The notes beneath the pieces are model-generated. The model had not been told where the DNA came from, did no database searches, and was given only the letters and a program-made list of their open reading frames with translations. Shown here one piece after another: positions 8,697-16,896 of a DNA stretch of 26,651 nt. The stretch is taken from assembly GCA_003427395.1 (NCBI GenBank), contig BFEA01000723.1:631949-658599 (forward strand), written 5' to 3'. Within the stretch, counting starts at the first letter, position 1; every line of letters starts with the position of its first letter. This DNA comes from Chara braunii. Lineage: Eukaryota > Streptophyta > Charophyceae > Charales > Characeae. The position numbers and the translations under genes were made by a program.

Positions 8697-9680
8697 TTGT
8701 TGCATGAGCACCCCTGCGTTCGTCAAGCATGTGGTGAAGGAGAAGGTAAGGAAAAGGTAGTTGACCAAGTATTTGTGGCCTATGTTAGGCCAGTGAGTGA
8801 AGAACAAGCTGAAGTAGAAGAGGTACAACCCCATATAAAGTCCTTGCTGAAGGAATTCGCCAATTATGGGAAAAGTCGCAATGGGTGTGGTAGAAAGGGA
8901 GATCAAGCACCGAATTGAGATTGAGCCTGGTAGCAAGAGCCCCAAGGGCAAATGTATCATATGTCTACTCACAAGTTAGAAGAACTATGCAAGCAGTTAG
9001 GTTAGTTTAGTGAGGAGGGGTGGATTAAGCCAAGTTCGTCGACATATCGTGCATCAATCCTAGATGTGCCTTAGAAAGAGGGCATGAACGCAATTACTGT
9101 TAAAAATGTTAAACCTCTATCGAGAATCGACGATCTGTTAGATATAGTGTAGGGTTGCAAGTAATTTTCTAAAATAGATATAAAATGGGGGTTTGACCAG
9201 ATAGAGGTACAACCCGAAGATGAGCAAAAGGCAACATTTCGGACGCAATACAGGCACTACGAGTGTGTGGTCACACCGTTTTGATTGACTAATGCCCCTG
9301 CCACATTTATGAATGACCTGTTTGGAGAATGGTTACACAGATCGATTGTGGTCTACTTAGACGATGTCTTGATCTTTAGTAAAACTCTTGACGAGCACCA
9401 GGAGCATTAGCGACTAATACTAACTAAACTGCGAGAGGCTAAGTTTGCACTGAACCCGAAAAGTGTGAGTGGGCCAAGCGCCATATTTTGTCCCTAGGAC
9501 ACGTGGTAGACAGAGATGGTGTTAGACTGGAGGATACCAAGAATGCAGCAATTTGAGATTGGCCGACGCCGCGCACGTTGACCGAGTTGTGATTGTTCCT
9601 AGGATTGGCTAACTACTATAGACTATTGAACAAGGAGACATTTTGGCGATGGGATAAGGACTGCACCTCTACTTTTAAAC
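8697..9680 (+). pseudogene. Ty3/gypsy reverse transcriptase, element G1 (decayed)
   Basis: It resumes G1 pol after LINE L1b. VAYVRPVSEEQAEVEEV leads into palm motifs LSRIDDLLDIV, FSKIDLKWGFDQIEVQPED, KATFRTQYRHYECVVTPF, NAPATFMNDLF and the catalytic VVYLDDVLIFS (YLDD at 9354-9365). The connection LFLGLANYYR follows near 9598 and FWRWDKDCTSTF near 9645-9680. Stops interrupt it at several places (for example before GCK near 9151, after VVTPF near 9282 and after DEHQEH near 9408), and there are small frameshifts. The order matches Ty3/gypsy pol. It is beyond repair by a single change. Confidence 0.85.
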
Positions 9681-9857
9681 CACCACTACCTCCGAGCCTG
9701 TTTTTGCCGACCCTGATTTTCACCGTGCGCCGATTTTTGCCGAGCCTAGGTCCTGTTCTGTTTTGATTTTCTTGTACTCTCGCAAAAAAAGAAAAAAGAG
9801 AGCAGCGTTGAATTCCAAAAAGAAAAGCAGGGTTGTGCAGTGGCGCGGTCACATCCC

Positions 9858-9889
<32 letters not shown>

Positions 9890-10785
9890 GACGTACAGTT
9901 TTTTATACTATGATTATAGTGAGTGGATACAATGAGCAAAGGACTTGTATTAGTATGCCCTCAGTGAGGGCGTTACAGAGGGTAGTCATGTCCAGGAAAG
10001 AAGAAAATTACAAAAACGGAACTACCCTTAGGACGGAAAAGAGCATAGATACACTATGATGATGAGTAGGAGTGTGTGTGCCCTCCGTGACCAGGAGTGG
10101 TGGAATGAGAGATGGTTAATGGAAGGCCCAAAATTTGGGGGTTTTGGCCGCATCACCACAAGTAATGTGGTCAAAATAATTGCGAACAAACAATGAAAGC
10201 TCATGATACAAACATAAAAAAAAAGAACAGGAGAAAAAAAATGGAAAAAAATAACTGAAAAGCACTATAAATAGTATAAAACCCTATTCAGAGTAGCTTT
10301 TGGAAATCGCTAAAATTTTCTCTGAATTCGGTGTTTTTGCCAACTTTTTTGTTACAGGTCCAAATATGCCAAACTTAATACAGACATACCCTAAAGCACA
10401 TGCATATCACACACACACACACAAGAAAGAACAAGAAGAAAATAAATAATTTAGCGAAATATGGCAGTTTCCGTAAAAAAATCACCAAATTGACACCACC
10501 TATTGCAGGGCACTAGAAACAACCAAAAAAACAAAAACAAAAACACAAACAAGAAAATTTGAAACTATCCAAAATAGTAGTTAGGTATATTATGGGAAGT
10601 TTTAATGTGAGCGCTACCTCGTGCAAGACCTTCCCTGACATCGGTGCAGTCTCTTTCTTTTTTTCTTTATTTACAAGCGGGCCCACAGGACCTGAACATT
10701 TTCTTTTCGTCGAGCCTCCTCGGGACCCCCGAAGAATGCGGTGTAGGTCATATTCTCGTTTTTCTTAACACTGAGAAAAGAAGTG
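9681..10785. other. AT-rich insertion inside G1 pol, with an A-tailed SINE-like segment
   Basis: G1 pol stops being readable after about 9680 and resumes at about 10786 in the RNase H region, so roughly 1.1 kb was inserted or substituted. The left part (9681-9885) ends in a 28-A run (9858-9885) and contains two similar words, GCCTGTTTTTGCCGACCCTGATTTT and GCCGATTTTTGCCGAGCCTAG, so it looks like a retroposed SINE-like piece. The rest is AT-rich, with a (CA)n run (about 10408-10422) and A/C-rich DNA (about 10520-10555). I see no gene and no clear terminal repeats. Confidence 0.5.
9858..9885 (+). repeat. Poly-A run
   Basis: 28 consecutive A at the end of the segment that interrupts G1 pol. This suggests a LINE-mobilised transcript inserted in plus orientation. 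Confidence 0.85.
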
Positions 10786-11130
10786 GTGGCTTAAGAAGTC
10801 GAAGAAGTGTCTCATTGAGTACCCACTCCTAAAGTTAGGAGATCCATCTTTGCCCTTTATAGTAACAACTGATGCGAGCCAGTATGGCGTTGGCGTTGTA
10901 CTACAGGAGAATGCTGGAGATGGCTACAGGCCCGTCGAGTCCATGTCTAGAAGACCGCCTAGAGAGAATGTCATCACATCGACCTATGAGAGAGAACTGT
11001 ATGCACTAAGAGAGGACCTAGATCATTAGCGACACTACCTAGTAGGAAGACACTTCAAAGTGTACTCAGGCCACGAAACGCTTCGCTGGTTAAAGACTCT
11101 GACTTGTATGTCGACTAAATTGGCTTGATG
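10786..11130 (+). pseudogene. RNase H domain of G1 pol (decayed)
   Basis: RNase H removes the RNA strand during reverse transcription. Motifs are KKCLIEYPLLKLGDPSLPF, then TTDASQYGVGVVLQENAGDG with the first catalytic Asp at 10871-10873, STYERELYALRE (Glu motif) and RHYLVGRHFKVYSGHETLRW. Stops lie at about 11026 (after LREDLDH) and 11127 (before WAMEIDEF). It is the direct continuation of G1 reverse transcriptase after the 1.1-kb insertion. Confidence 0.8.
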
Positions 11131-11134
11131 GGCC

Positions 11135-12240
11135 ATGGAGATTGACGAGTTTGACTTCGAGTTGAACATAGGAAGCGGATTGCAACAGAAGATCAAAGCT
11201 ACGTACCTGAGTGATCGTCACCTTCATGAGATCATTCTCAAGGTGAAGGAAGCCCCACATGAAGTCCCAGAATACAGGATGGTTGACGGGCTGTTATTTG
11301 AGAAAACTGATGTACATTGGTTGTGCATTCCCAACAATGAGGAGATCCACAGTCTGATCCTACAAGAATGTCATGACTCTGAAGGTCATTTCGGTTTGGA
11401 GGAAAACTTATGCTAATCTACTTCGATCATACACCTGGGTTGGAATGAAACATGACTGCATCATTTATGCTCATGGCTGCAAGGTCTGTTAATGGAACAA
11501 AGGTTCCACGCAGGCCCCGTTAGGACTGCTGGAACCGCGGCCCATACCGTCAGGTCCCAAAAATTCCATCTCCATCGGCTTCATGGATACGAAAGTCAAG
11601 AGCAGGAAACGAAAATAGTCAAGCGATGGTAATTGTAGACGGATTCAGTAAATTTGCTGTTTTTATTCCGTTGCCGCCCGAAGCAAAGACAGGCTTAGTG
11701 ATTCGGGAATACTTCAGCCATTTGGTAAGGGACTATGGCCATCCATTGAGCATTGTTAGTGACAGAGTCACTAGCTTTACCGGCGAACACTAAGTTCTAT
11801 GGGTCAAAATTGACTATGTCATCGGGTAGACACCCGGAGACAAACGGACAAACGGACAAACGGAACAGATGAATAAGTTGCTACAGCAAGTGTTACGCAT
11901 GTACATTAGGCCAGACCAGATCCATTGGGACGAGCACTTACACAAGGTAGCCAGCGGGTATGGTAACTTCATACATCTCGCCGCCCTGCGCACACCGAAT
12001 GGGGTTGCACAAAGGATGGCGCCCTAGGAGGCCTATCAATTGTTTGAACTTTGAACCCTAATCGGATTCAGAGACTACCCCTAGGCATGACGGAATTCAC
12101 ACTACAATAAAGAGAAAGACCTATAGAGACGTATAGAAAACATTAGAAAGGCTTGGTAGAACAGGCAAATAAACGTGGCACGCCGTCTAAGTTTGTTGTT
12201 GGAGACTTAGTCAGTCTGGGTCAAGTGTAATGAATTTTTA
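11135..12240 (+). pseudogene. Integrase of element G1 (decayed)
   Basis: Integrase joins the cDNA to the host chromosome. The N-terminal zinc finger is seen as ECHDSEGHFG (11365-11395) and HGCKVC near 11475-11490. The core shows SISIGFMDTK (about 11567, where the usual catalytic Asp position reads Gly), VDGFSKFAVFIPLPPEAKTG, LVRDYGHPLSIVSDRVTSF (second Asp) and the GQTEQMNKLLQQVLRMYI part. Near the catalytic Glu the 8-bp unit ACAAACGG occurs three times (about 11838-11864), probably one unit too many, which shifts the frame. 12000-12240 holds the C-terminal part with many stops. Confidence 0.8.
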
Positions 12241-12264
12241 CCTAAGGAGAGAATTTCTTAGAAG

Positions 12265-12660
12265 TTGCTACCTGCATACAGAGGGCCATGGGAGACCCTA
12301 GATGTCATAGGAGACTTGGATGGCCCATCCTACAAAATCAACACACCAGCACATTTGCACACTTATCCGGTCTCCCACACCTCGAAATTGCTGCCTTGCA
12401 TCGTTAATGCCAATTTCCAGTCACGAAGGTCAACGATTCCACCAGATATGGACGAGAGATACGACATTGCCCCCATCCTAGAGGAAGACGTCTACAGGAC
12501 GGTTAGAAGGGGTAGACCCTAGAGGCAGTACAAGGTCTGGTTCCAGAACCCGGAACCAGAAGATGACCGCTGGTACACAAGGGATGAGCTAAGGGAAATC
12601 GCTCCTAACATTGTATTATACTATGAGATGGCTAGAAGGGGGATTAACATTATAGACCGG
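12265..12660 (+). pseudogene. Integrase C-terminus with chromodomain-like tail, element G1
   Basis: LLPAYRGPWETLDVIGDLDG and YPVSHTSKLLP are typical of the gypsy integrase C-terminus. They are followed by a chromodomain-like segment, ERYDIAPILEEDVYRTVRRG, then after a TAG (12520-12522) QYKVWFQNPEPEDDRWYTRD ending in a helix. The element stops at 12661-12663. Chromodomains direct chromoviruses to particular chromatin. G2 has a related tail. No 3' LTR could be recognised downstream. Confidence 0.75.
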
Positions 12661-12754
12661 TAGAGACTTAGATTTTCTTTGAGGACCTCGAAATTAGGCC
12701 GGCGGAGGTGAAAGGCTTTCACACTGTGTCCATGTCCTGAGTCCCGGTTCTAGA

Positions 12755-13025
12755 TTCCCAAATGGTCCCAGTCCGGTAGGTTCTGGTAGGTCCTAGTTCC
12801 AGGATCCTAGGAGTCCAGTAGGGTCTAGAAGGCAAAGCGTCACAGTCCGGTAGGGTCCGGTACTGAAGCATCATAGATCGGTAGAAGTCGTAGGCCAACT
12901 ACCCTACACGAAAAGTCCACAGGCCCAAAGTCCAATTTTGCAGCAGCATCCTGGGAAAGTCCGGTAAATTCCGGAACTGGTGAACTGCAACCGACAGGCC
13001 ACACCGACCGGTAACGGTCCGGATC
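12755..13025. repeat. Cluster of degenerate GTCCGGTAGG-like words
   Basis: CAGTCCGGTAGG (about 12769), AGTCCAGTAGGGTCTAG (about 12812), CAGTCCGGTAGGGTCCGGTA (about 12844), AAGTCCGGTAAATTCCGG (about 12957) and GACCGGTAACGGTCCGGAT (about 13007) form a loose array with irregular spacing. It directly follows the G1 coding region and may be G1 3' UTR or LTR. No matching copy was seen upstream of G1 gag. Confidence 0.5.
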
Positions 13026-13324
13026 CGATGGCGATTCACTTCAAGCTGCTATTTATAGATGCTACAATGGTTCGTCGGGTCGCTTGTCAATTTGCATGTT
13101 GTGGAGCTCTGCTGTAGCACTTGTGAAGTTGGACAAGTTGGGCAACTGAGTGTCAAACAAGGGGTAGAGCACCCATTCGCCATAGTTAGGGTCATCGAGG
13201 AGGAAGATGGCAGCCATAGCCGTAGGGTAGAAGTAAGAGAGAGTGGGATACTTGGCGAAGTGCATTCAGAGAGTGAGTGTGAGCGGTCCAAGGTTTGACA
13301 GTGAGGGAGAGAGACAGAAGTGAT

Positions 13325-13343
13325 GAGAGAGAGAGAGAGAGAG
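13325..13343. repeat. (GA)n microsatellite, left of the adapter
   Basis: Nineteen bases of alternating GA end exactly at the adapter sequence, as if a read in a GA array had been cut there. 13059-13300 upstream is open on both strands without recognisable motifs. Confidence 0.9.
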
Positions 13344-13381
13344 CTGTCTCTTATACACATCTAGATGTGTATAAGAGACAG
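13344..13381. other. Nextera mate-pair junction adapter (assembly artefact)
   Basis: The 38 bases are CTGTCTCTTATACACATCT followed directly by its reverse complement AGATGTGTATAAGAGACAG, which is the Tn5 mosaic-end circularisation junction of Nextera mate-pair libraries. It is library DNA and not genome. The translated peptide YTHLDVYKRQ is a known signature of this contamination. The DNA on either side was joined in the library and need not be adjacent in the genome. Confidence 0.97.
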
Positions 13382-13383
13382 GT

Positions 13384-13417
13384 CTTCTCCTTCTTCAACC
13401 CTTTGTCTGGTCAGGGG
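13384..13417 (+). other. 34-bp chimeric piece identical to LINE L1b 3' UTR
   Basis: All 34 bases match 6416-6449. It lies between the adapter and the N gap, so it probably comes from the far end of a mate-pair molecule and was wrongly used to extend the contig. Confidence 0.85.
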
Positions 13418-13443
13418 NNNNNNNNNNNNNNNNNNNNNNNNNN
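13418..13443. other. Assembly gap (26 N)
   Basis: Twenty-six N lie inside a GA microsatellite. The size is likely a scaffolding estimate. Confidence 0.98.
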
Positions 13444-13543
<100 letters not shown>

Positions 13544-13784
13544 AGTGAGAGTAACTTGTGTGGTTTGGACAGTGATAGCGGCCATAACAGCTTGTAAGAT
13601 ATCCTCGGAACATGCGTAATTCTGATGTTCTGGGGACAATCAATTCTGTTTGGGGCCTTTGGGCTAATTGCCATGTCTCTTGTGCTGTGTGAGCTTTCTG
13701 TCGACTTTTGGGTTGATGCATGTTTGGAGGTTGATGTCGGATCTGTTTTGGATCATTGCATTTGTCACTCTTTCTTTCTTTTGT

Positions 13785-13915
13785 AAAGTTTCTTGCTTTC
13801 TTTCTTTCTTTTCTGAAGTTTCTTTCTTTGCTTCTTTCTTTCTTTTGTAAAGCTTTTTCTTTCCTTCTTTCTATCTTTTCTAACTTTCCTTTCTTTTTCT
13901 TTTTTTTTCTTTTAA
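13785..13915. repeat. TTTC-rich tract, probably the A-rich tail of LINE L1c
   Basis: Plus-strand TTTC-rich DNA contains repeated words such as CTTTCTTTTGTAAAG (about 13776 and 13840) and TTTTCTGAAGTTTC. On the minus strand this is a GAAA-rich tail starting right after the L1c stem-loop, so it may be an expanded poly-A tail. Confidence 0.6.
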
Positions 13916-13928
13916 TCCCTCTTCACTG

Positions 13929-13964
13929 TACTAGAGGAGATGGTAAGAGCATTCTCCTCTAGTA
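13929..13964 (-). ncRNA. LINE 3' stem-loop, copy C
   Basis: On the minus strand TACTAGAGGAG pairs perfectly with CTCCTCTAGTA (11 bp). There is a one-base bulge (A), a 3-bp ATG/CAT inner stem and a 7-nt loop CTCTTAC. The stem sequence is entirely different from copies A and B, yet bulge position, inner stem length, loop length and loop sequence are the same. Confidence 0.75.
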
Positions 13965-14359
13965 GGATGGCCAGGGGCTGCTCCAATCTATTGGTGGGGA
14001 GCTACAGCTGCTGGAAACCGGGTCCAGCGTCCCAAATACAGCTTTAAACCACCAGTACATGTCAGCCATCGGCCGTGGGCGCGTTTTGGAGGCCGCATGC
14101 CGTTGATTTATTGAGCCTCCAAAATTTTAGGAGAGGCTCAATCGGACTCTCAACTTTGCTGGGGCCATGCACTGGTGCTTTAAAGAACCACTAGCCGTGG
14201 TCATTACCCAGTTTAGGCTTCATGTGGGGGAGAGTTTATGAGAGTGTATAGACATACAGATGGGATACAGCCTTAGCGAGCAGAGCTTGTAACAAGATGA
14301 GTAAGCCAATCTCCTCAAACTATCTCTAATATGTGTACAAATTTGCCATAAGACGCATA

Positions 14360-15338
14360 TTAGGGGGTACGATAACCCACGCTGTCTACTAATACTATAG
14401 AAATTCCACTTCTGCCCCCAGTTTCCTCTGTCTTGTTGTTCAGAGTGTTGGGTAACAAGGTTAGGTAGTTAGTCTGTCTGGCCATGTTTAGAATGGGAGG
14501 TGGAACGGGAGATGTGTGTGTCAGGGCTGGGGGACAGAGGGAGGGCGAGGCGGGAGAGGGGGTGGATGAGGGGTCCCAGGGACTGAGCGGGATGGGGAGG
14601 GATGGTGATGTGGGCCAAGGTGAGTGTAGGGCAGGGCTGGGAGAGCGAATGCATGCTGCTCTGTCTTCTACTACGTCGTTTGTATTGCAACCTTTGATCG
14701 GGGTGAAGAAGCAATCTTCATAGCGGAAGTTCCATTGGGCTTCACTTGCCACCCAGTTTTTCCACACCAATTTCGTCGTTGTCTGTATGTCAGCAATTTT
14801 CCTGTGAGGGTCTATCCGGATATGGAAGGTGTCACGAGCCTGTTGCCGGGTGTCCTGATCTGTGGTTGCCCTCAGGTCGTCTTTTAACTTTTTATAGGCT
14901 CTAACCAGGTTGGCTTTAATGACTTCTACTATTTCTGTTTTGACCTGAGGGAGTCCAAAGGCAAATTCCTGGCACTCTGCTGAGGAATGCGTTCTCCATA
15001 TGCCATAAGGATAGCGAGCAGTGTGTGGTTGAACAGATTAAATTGGAAGGTTGACCAAGATGATGGGTAACCTACTAATATTTTGTTCTGCCCAGCAAAA
15101 TAAGGCAGATGTCCCACTGGAATGGCTGATCAGACAGGTACTGCCACAAGGCATCCCACCATTGCCAGATTTGGAGAGCCATGGCGCATGCAAGCAGGCA
15201 GTGTCCCAAGTCTGCTTGCTGGCGTGTTTCCCCCGGCCCGCAGTGCAAGCATATTGGAGATAAGATTCCTTTCTGTTCCAGGGTATATCGAGAGATTAAC
15301 CACTCTGGTGTTGGCAGGCACCGATGGACTATCTGCAA
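14360..15338 (-). pseudogene. LINE ORF2 C-terminus with zf-RVT, copy L1c (decayed)
   Basis: 15338-15075 encodes IVHRCLPTPEWLISRYTLEQ, ICLHCG and a following H-X4-C like segment (GHCLLACAMALQIWQWWD), matching the zf-RVT layout of L1a and L1b. After a stop the protein can be followed in other frames to about 14929 (LFNHTLLAILMAYGERIP) and in 14770-14360 (VWKNWVASEAQWNFRYEDCF, then Pro/Ser-rich). Several stops and frameshifts separate these parts. The Pro/Ser-rich part below about 14690 may be 3' UTR and not protein. Confidence 0.65.
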
Positions 15339-15391
15339 CTAAAGGGCCCATTTCTCTCCAGACTTTCCTTTGTCTTTCTTGTGGCACTAAA

Positions 15392-15393
15392 TT

Positions 15394-15445
<52 letters not shown>

Positions 15446-15501
15446 TGTTTGTTTGTTTGTTTGTTTGTTTGTTTGTTTGTTTGTTTGTTTGTTTGTTTGT
15501 T

Positions 15502-15533
<32 letters not shown>

Positions 15534-15535
15534 TC
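15392..15535. repeat. Compound tetranucleotide microsatellite (TTTC)n(TTTG)n(TTTC)n
   Basis: About 50 bases of TTTC, about 56 bases of TTTG and about 35 bases of TTTC, nearly without interruption. The repeat-encoded Phe/Leu/Ser/Val/Cys frames are not genes. Confidence 0.95.
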
Positions 15536-15620
15536 CTCTATTGCTGGGCATTGGATTTCTGGTTTAAGCTGGGACTGACTTTAGAGAAATTGACTTACCT
15601 GGTGACTATTTCCCTTACAG

Positions 15621-15896
15621 ACAATTATGCAAGTACTTCAAGCCTGTTCTAACGAGCTCAGGAATACTGAAGGCTGCTCCAACGAGTGCACTAGTGCTGC
15701 AACTGAAGTCCTTAACTGTATTCGTGATGGAACAGACGAATTGAGCCTCCAAGTAAAATATCAGCCAAGAATATGGTTTTGTGGTGCGTCTTCATTGATT
15801 TGGCTGATCAGGACCACCATAGCCATTGCTGCACTCCCTCTGGCCATCTTCTTGCTTCTCCACTCATCCCGACATTCCAGTAAATTCTCACTTTGA
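15621..15896 (+). CDS. Possible terminal exon of an unknown host gene
   Basis: A pyrimidine-rich CTATTTCCCTTACAG ends at 15620 like a splice acceptor, and an open frame runs from there to TGA at 15894-15896. From the Met at 15627 it reads 89 residues with a Cys-rich start (Cys at 7, 17, 21 and 30) and a hydrophobic segment ASSLIWLIRTTIAIAALPLA that could span a membrane near the C-terminus. I recognise no family, and the acceptor and the length could arise by chance. No upstream exon is identified, because the preceding DNA is microsatellite and LINE L1c. Confidence 0.2.
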   Translation, partial: TIMQVLQACSNELRNTEGCSNECTSAATEVLNCIRDGTDELSLQVKYQPRIWFCGASSLIWLIRTTIAIAALPLAIFLLLHSSRHSSKFSL

Positions 15897-16191
15897 GGGA
15901 AAAAGAAAAAGAGAAAATTATCCCAGTCCAAGGAAGAGCTACATTTGCAAGGAATATGAGTGGGAACGGTATACAGAAAACCAAGTTGCGAAATCACACA
16001 GATGTCCAGGTAGTCGTGTACAAGCAGAGAGCACAAATGCACCCAGATCCCATCCAAGTAACAGCAATACAATGAAGTAATGAGCCAATGTCCAAGCCCT
16101 CAGGCCACTCCAACACAGTATCCAAAGTCGCTCCTCTCTGTCTGGCACCCAGCGCCCAGCCTACACTACCTGACTATCTTACTTACATCAG

Positions 16192-16274
16192 CATTCTCGC
16201 AACAGGCTCGCTTCCACTCTCGAAGACCAATGTGAAAGACCTCAACACCATAGCCGATCTCTTACATGTACCAG
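16192..16274 (+). CDS. Possible internal exon (splice-site bounded)
   Basis: The 83 bases follow CTTACTTACATCAG (acceptor-like) and end at CCAG before GTACGTAT (16275), a strong donor consensus. One frame reads SLPLSKTNVKDLNTIADLLH without stops. This is weak evidence from splice signals alone. 16355-16560 is GC-rich with many GCAGC/GCGC words and nothing recognisable. Confidence 0.2.
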
Positions 16275-16574
16275 GTACGTATCTCGCTTCCCCTCATCGG
16301 ACCCTGTTCACCCACACTCGCCTCCTTCCTGACGACCACCGATCGCCCTCTTAACCCCTAGCGCCCTGCAGCCCGGCTATGGCTGCTAGCGCTCCGCTGC
16401 CCTGCAGCGCCCCACTTCACCACTCACGCGCCCGCACGCGCTCTGGCTTCAACGCAGCATGCAGCCTCTCACGCAGCAGCACAGCAGCGTGACCACATTG
16501 CCTACGCGGGCCAGAATACCCTGGCCCTGGCTGCTCTTCTTCCTATATGAAAATGGCAGCCCCTGCGTTGCTGC

Positions 16575-16896
16575 GTGTGGCCTGGCTGGAAGCTTCCAGT
16601 AGCTTCCTGTTGGGCCCCAGTACCTGTGCCCAGACCTGAGACTACAGTTGAGGGCCTGGGCCCTTTACAGTTGGGCATGGCCTCAGTCTCCAGACTTGGG
16701 CCGTTTGCTGCATCTGCACAGGACCCCGGGATAGGTACGTCGACAGTACTGCTTTTGCATAGGCCTGTGACAACTTCAAGATGTCTCGGCCCTGCTTTGT
16801 GTATGTGCCCAGGCGCAACTGCCAAGGCCTGGGCCAACTGTATGACACAGCTTAGTGAGGCTCGCACGTCCACTCAACCAGCTGGCGTGCTGCAAG
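16575..16896 (+). CDS. Open frame interrupted by G2, left part (unknown function)
   Basis: A GC-rich frame is open from 16575 to the left edge of the G2 element. With G2 and one copy of the CAAG duplication removed, the frame continues without a stop at 25582 and ends with TAA at 25794-25796, about 180 codons in all. The protein has no recognised domain. The reverse strand is also open over much of this stretch, as expected in GC-rich DNA, so coding is unproven. Confidence 0.25.
16893..16896. repeat. Target-site duplication CAAG, left copy of G2
   Basis: CAAG directly precedes the left LTR and CAAG (25578-25581) directly follows the right LTR. Ty3/gypsy integrases usually duplicate about 4-6 bp. 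Confidence 0.7.

Larger units (their letters stand above)
13890..15345 (-). mobile_element. LINE copy L1c, 5'-truncated, minus strand
   Basis: On the minus strand, zf-RVT (15338-15075), a degenerate C-terminal tail (about 15050-14700), a 3' UTR, then the block GGGACGCTGGACCCGGTTTC and CTCCCCACCAATAGAT shared with L1a and L1b (about 14030-13980), the stem-loop (13964-13929) and an A-rich tail. Protein and 3' UTR are more diverged from L1a and L1b than those are from each other, so it may be a separate subfamily. The 5' end abuts a TTTC/TTTG microsatellite. Confidence 0.7.

Noticed and set aside
5893-8720. Exact target-site duplication for LINE L1b
   Set aside because: Flanks share only a loose GAGCA...GTTCG similarity with gaps; not good enough to call.
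2120-12522. Many in-frame TAG codons in otherwise readable retroelement proteins, suggesting a recoded TAG
   Set aside because: The stops are also TAA and TGA, stand at positions where different residues would be expected, and come with frameshifts. The long G2 gag frame and the 455-codon stretch of G2 pol contain none. Ordinary decay explains them.
15122-15652. A 176-codon plus-strand frame rich in Phe, Leu, Val and Cys, like a membrane protein
   Set aside because: Most of it is TTTC/TTTG repeat and the antisense of the LINE zf-RVT segment.
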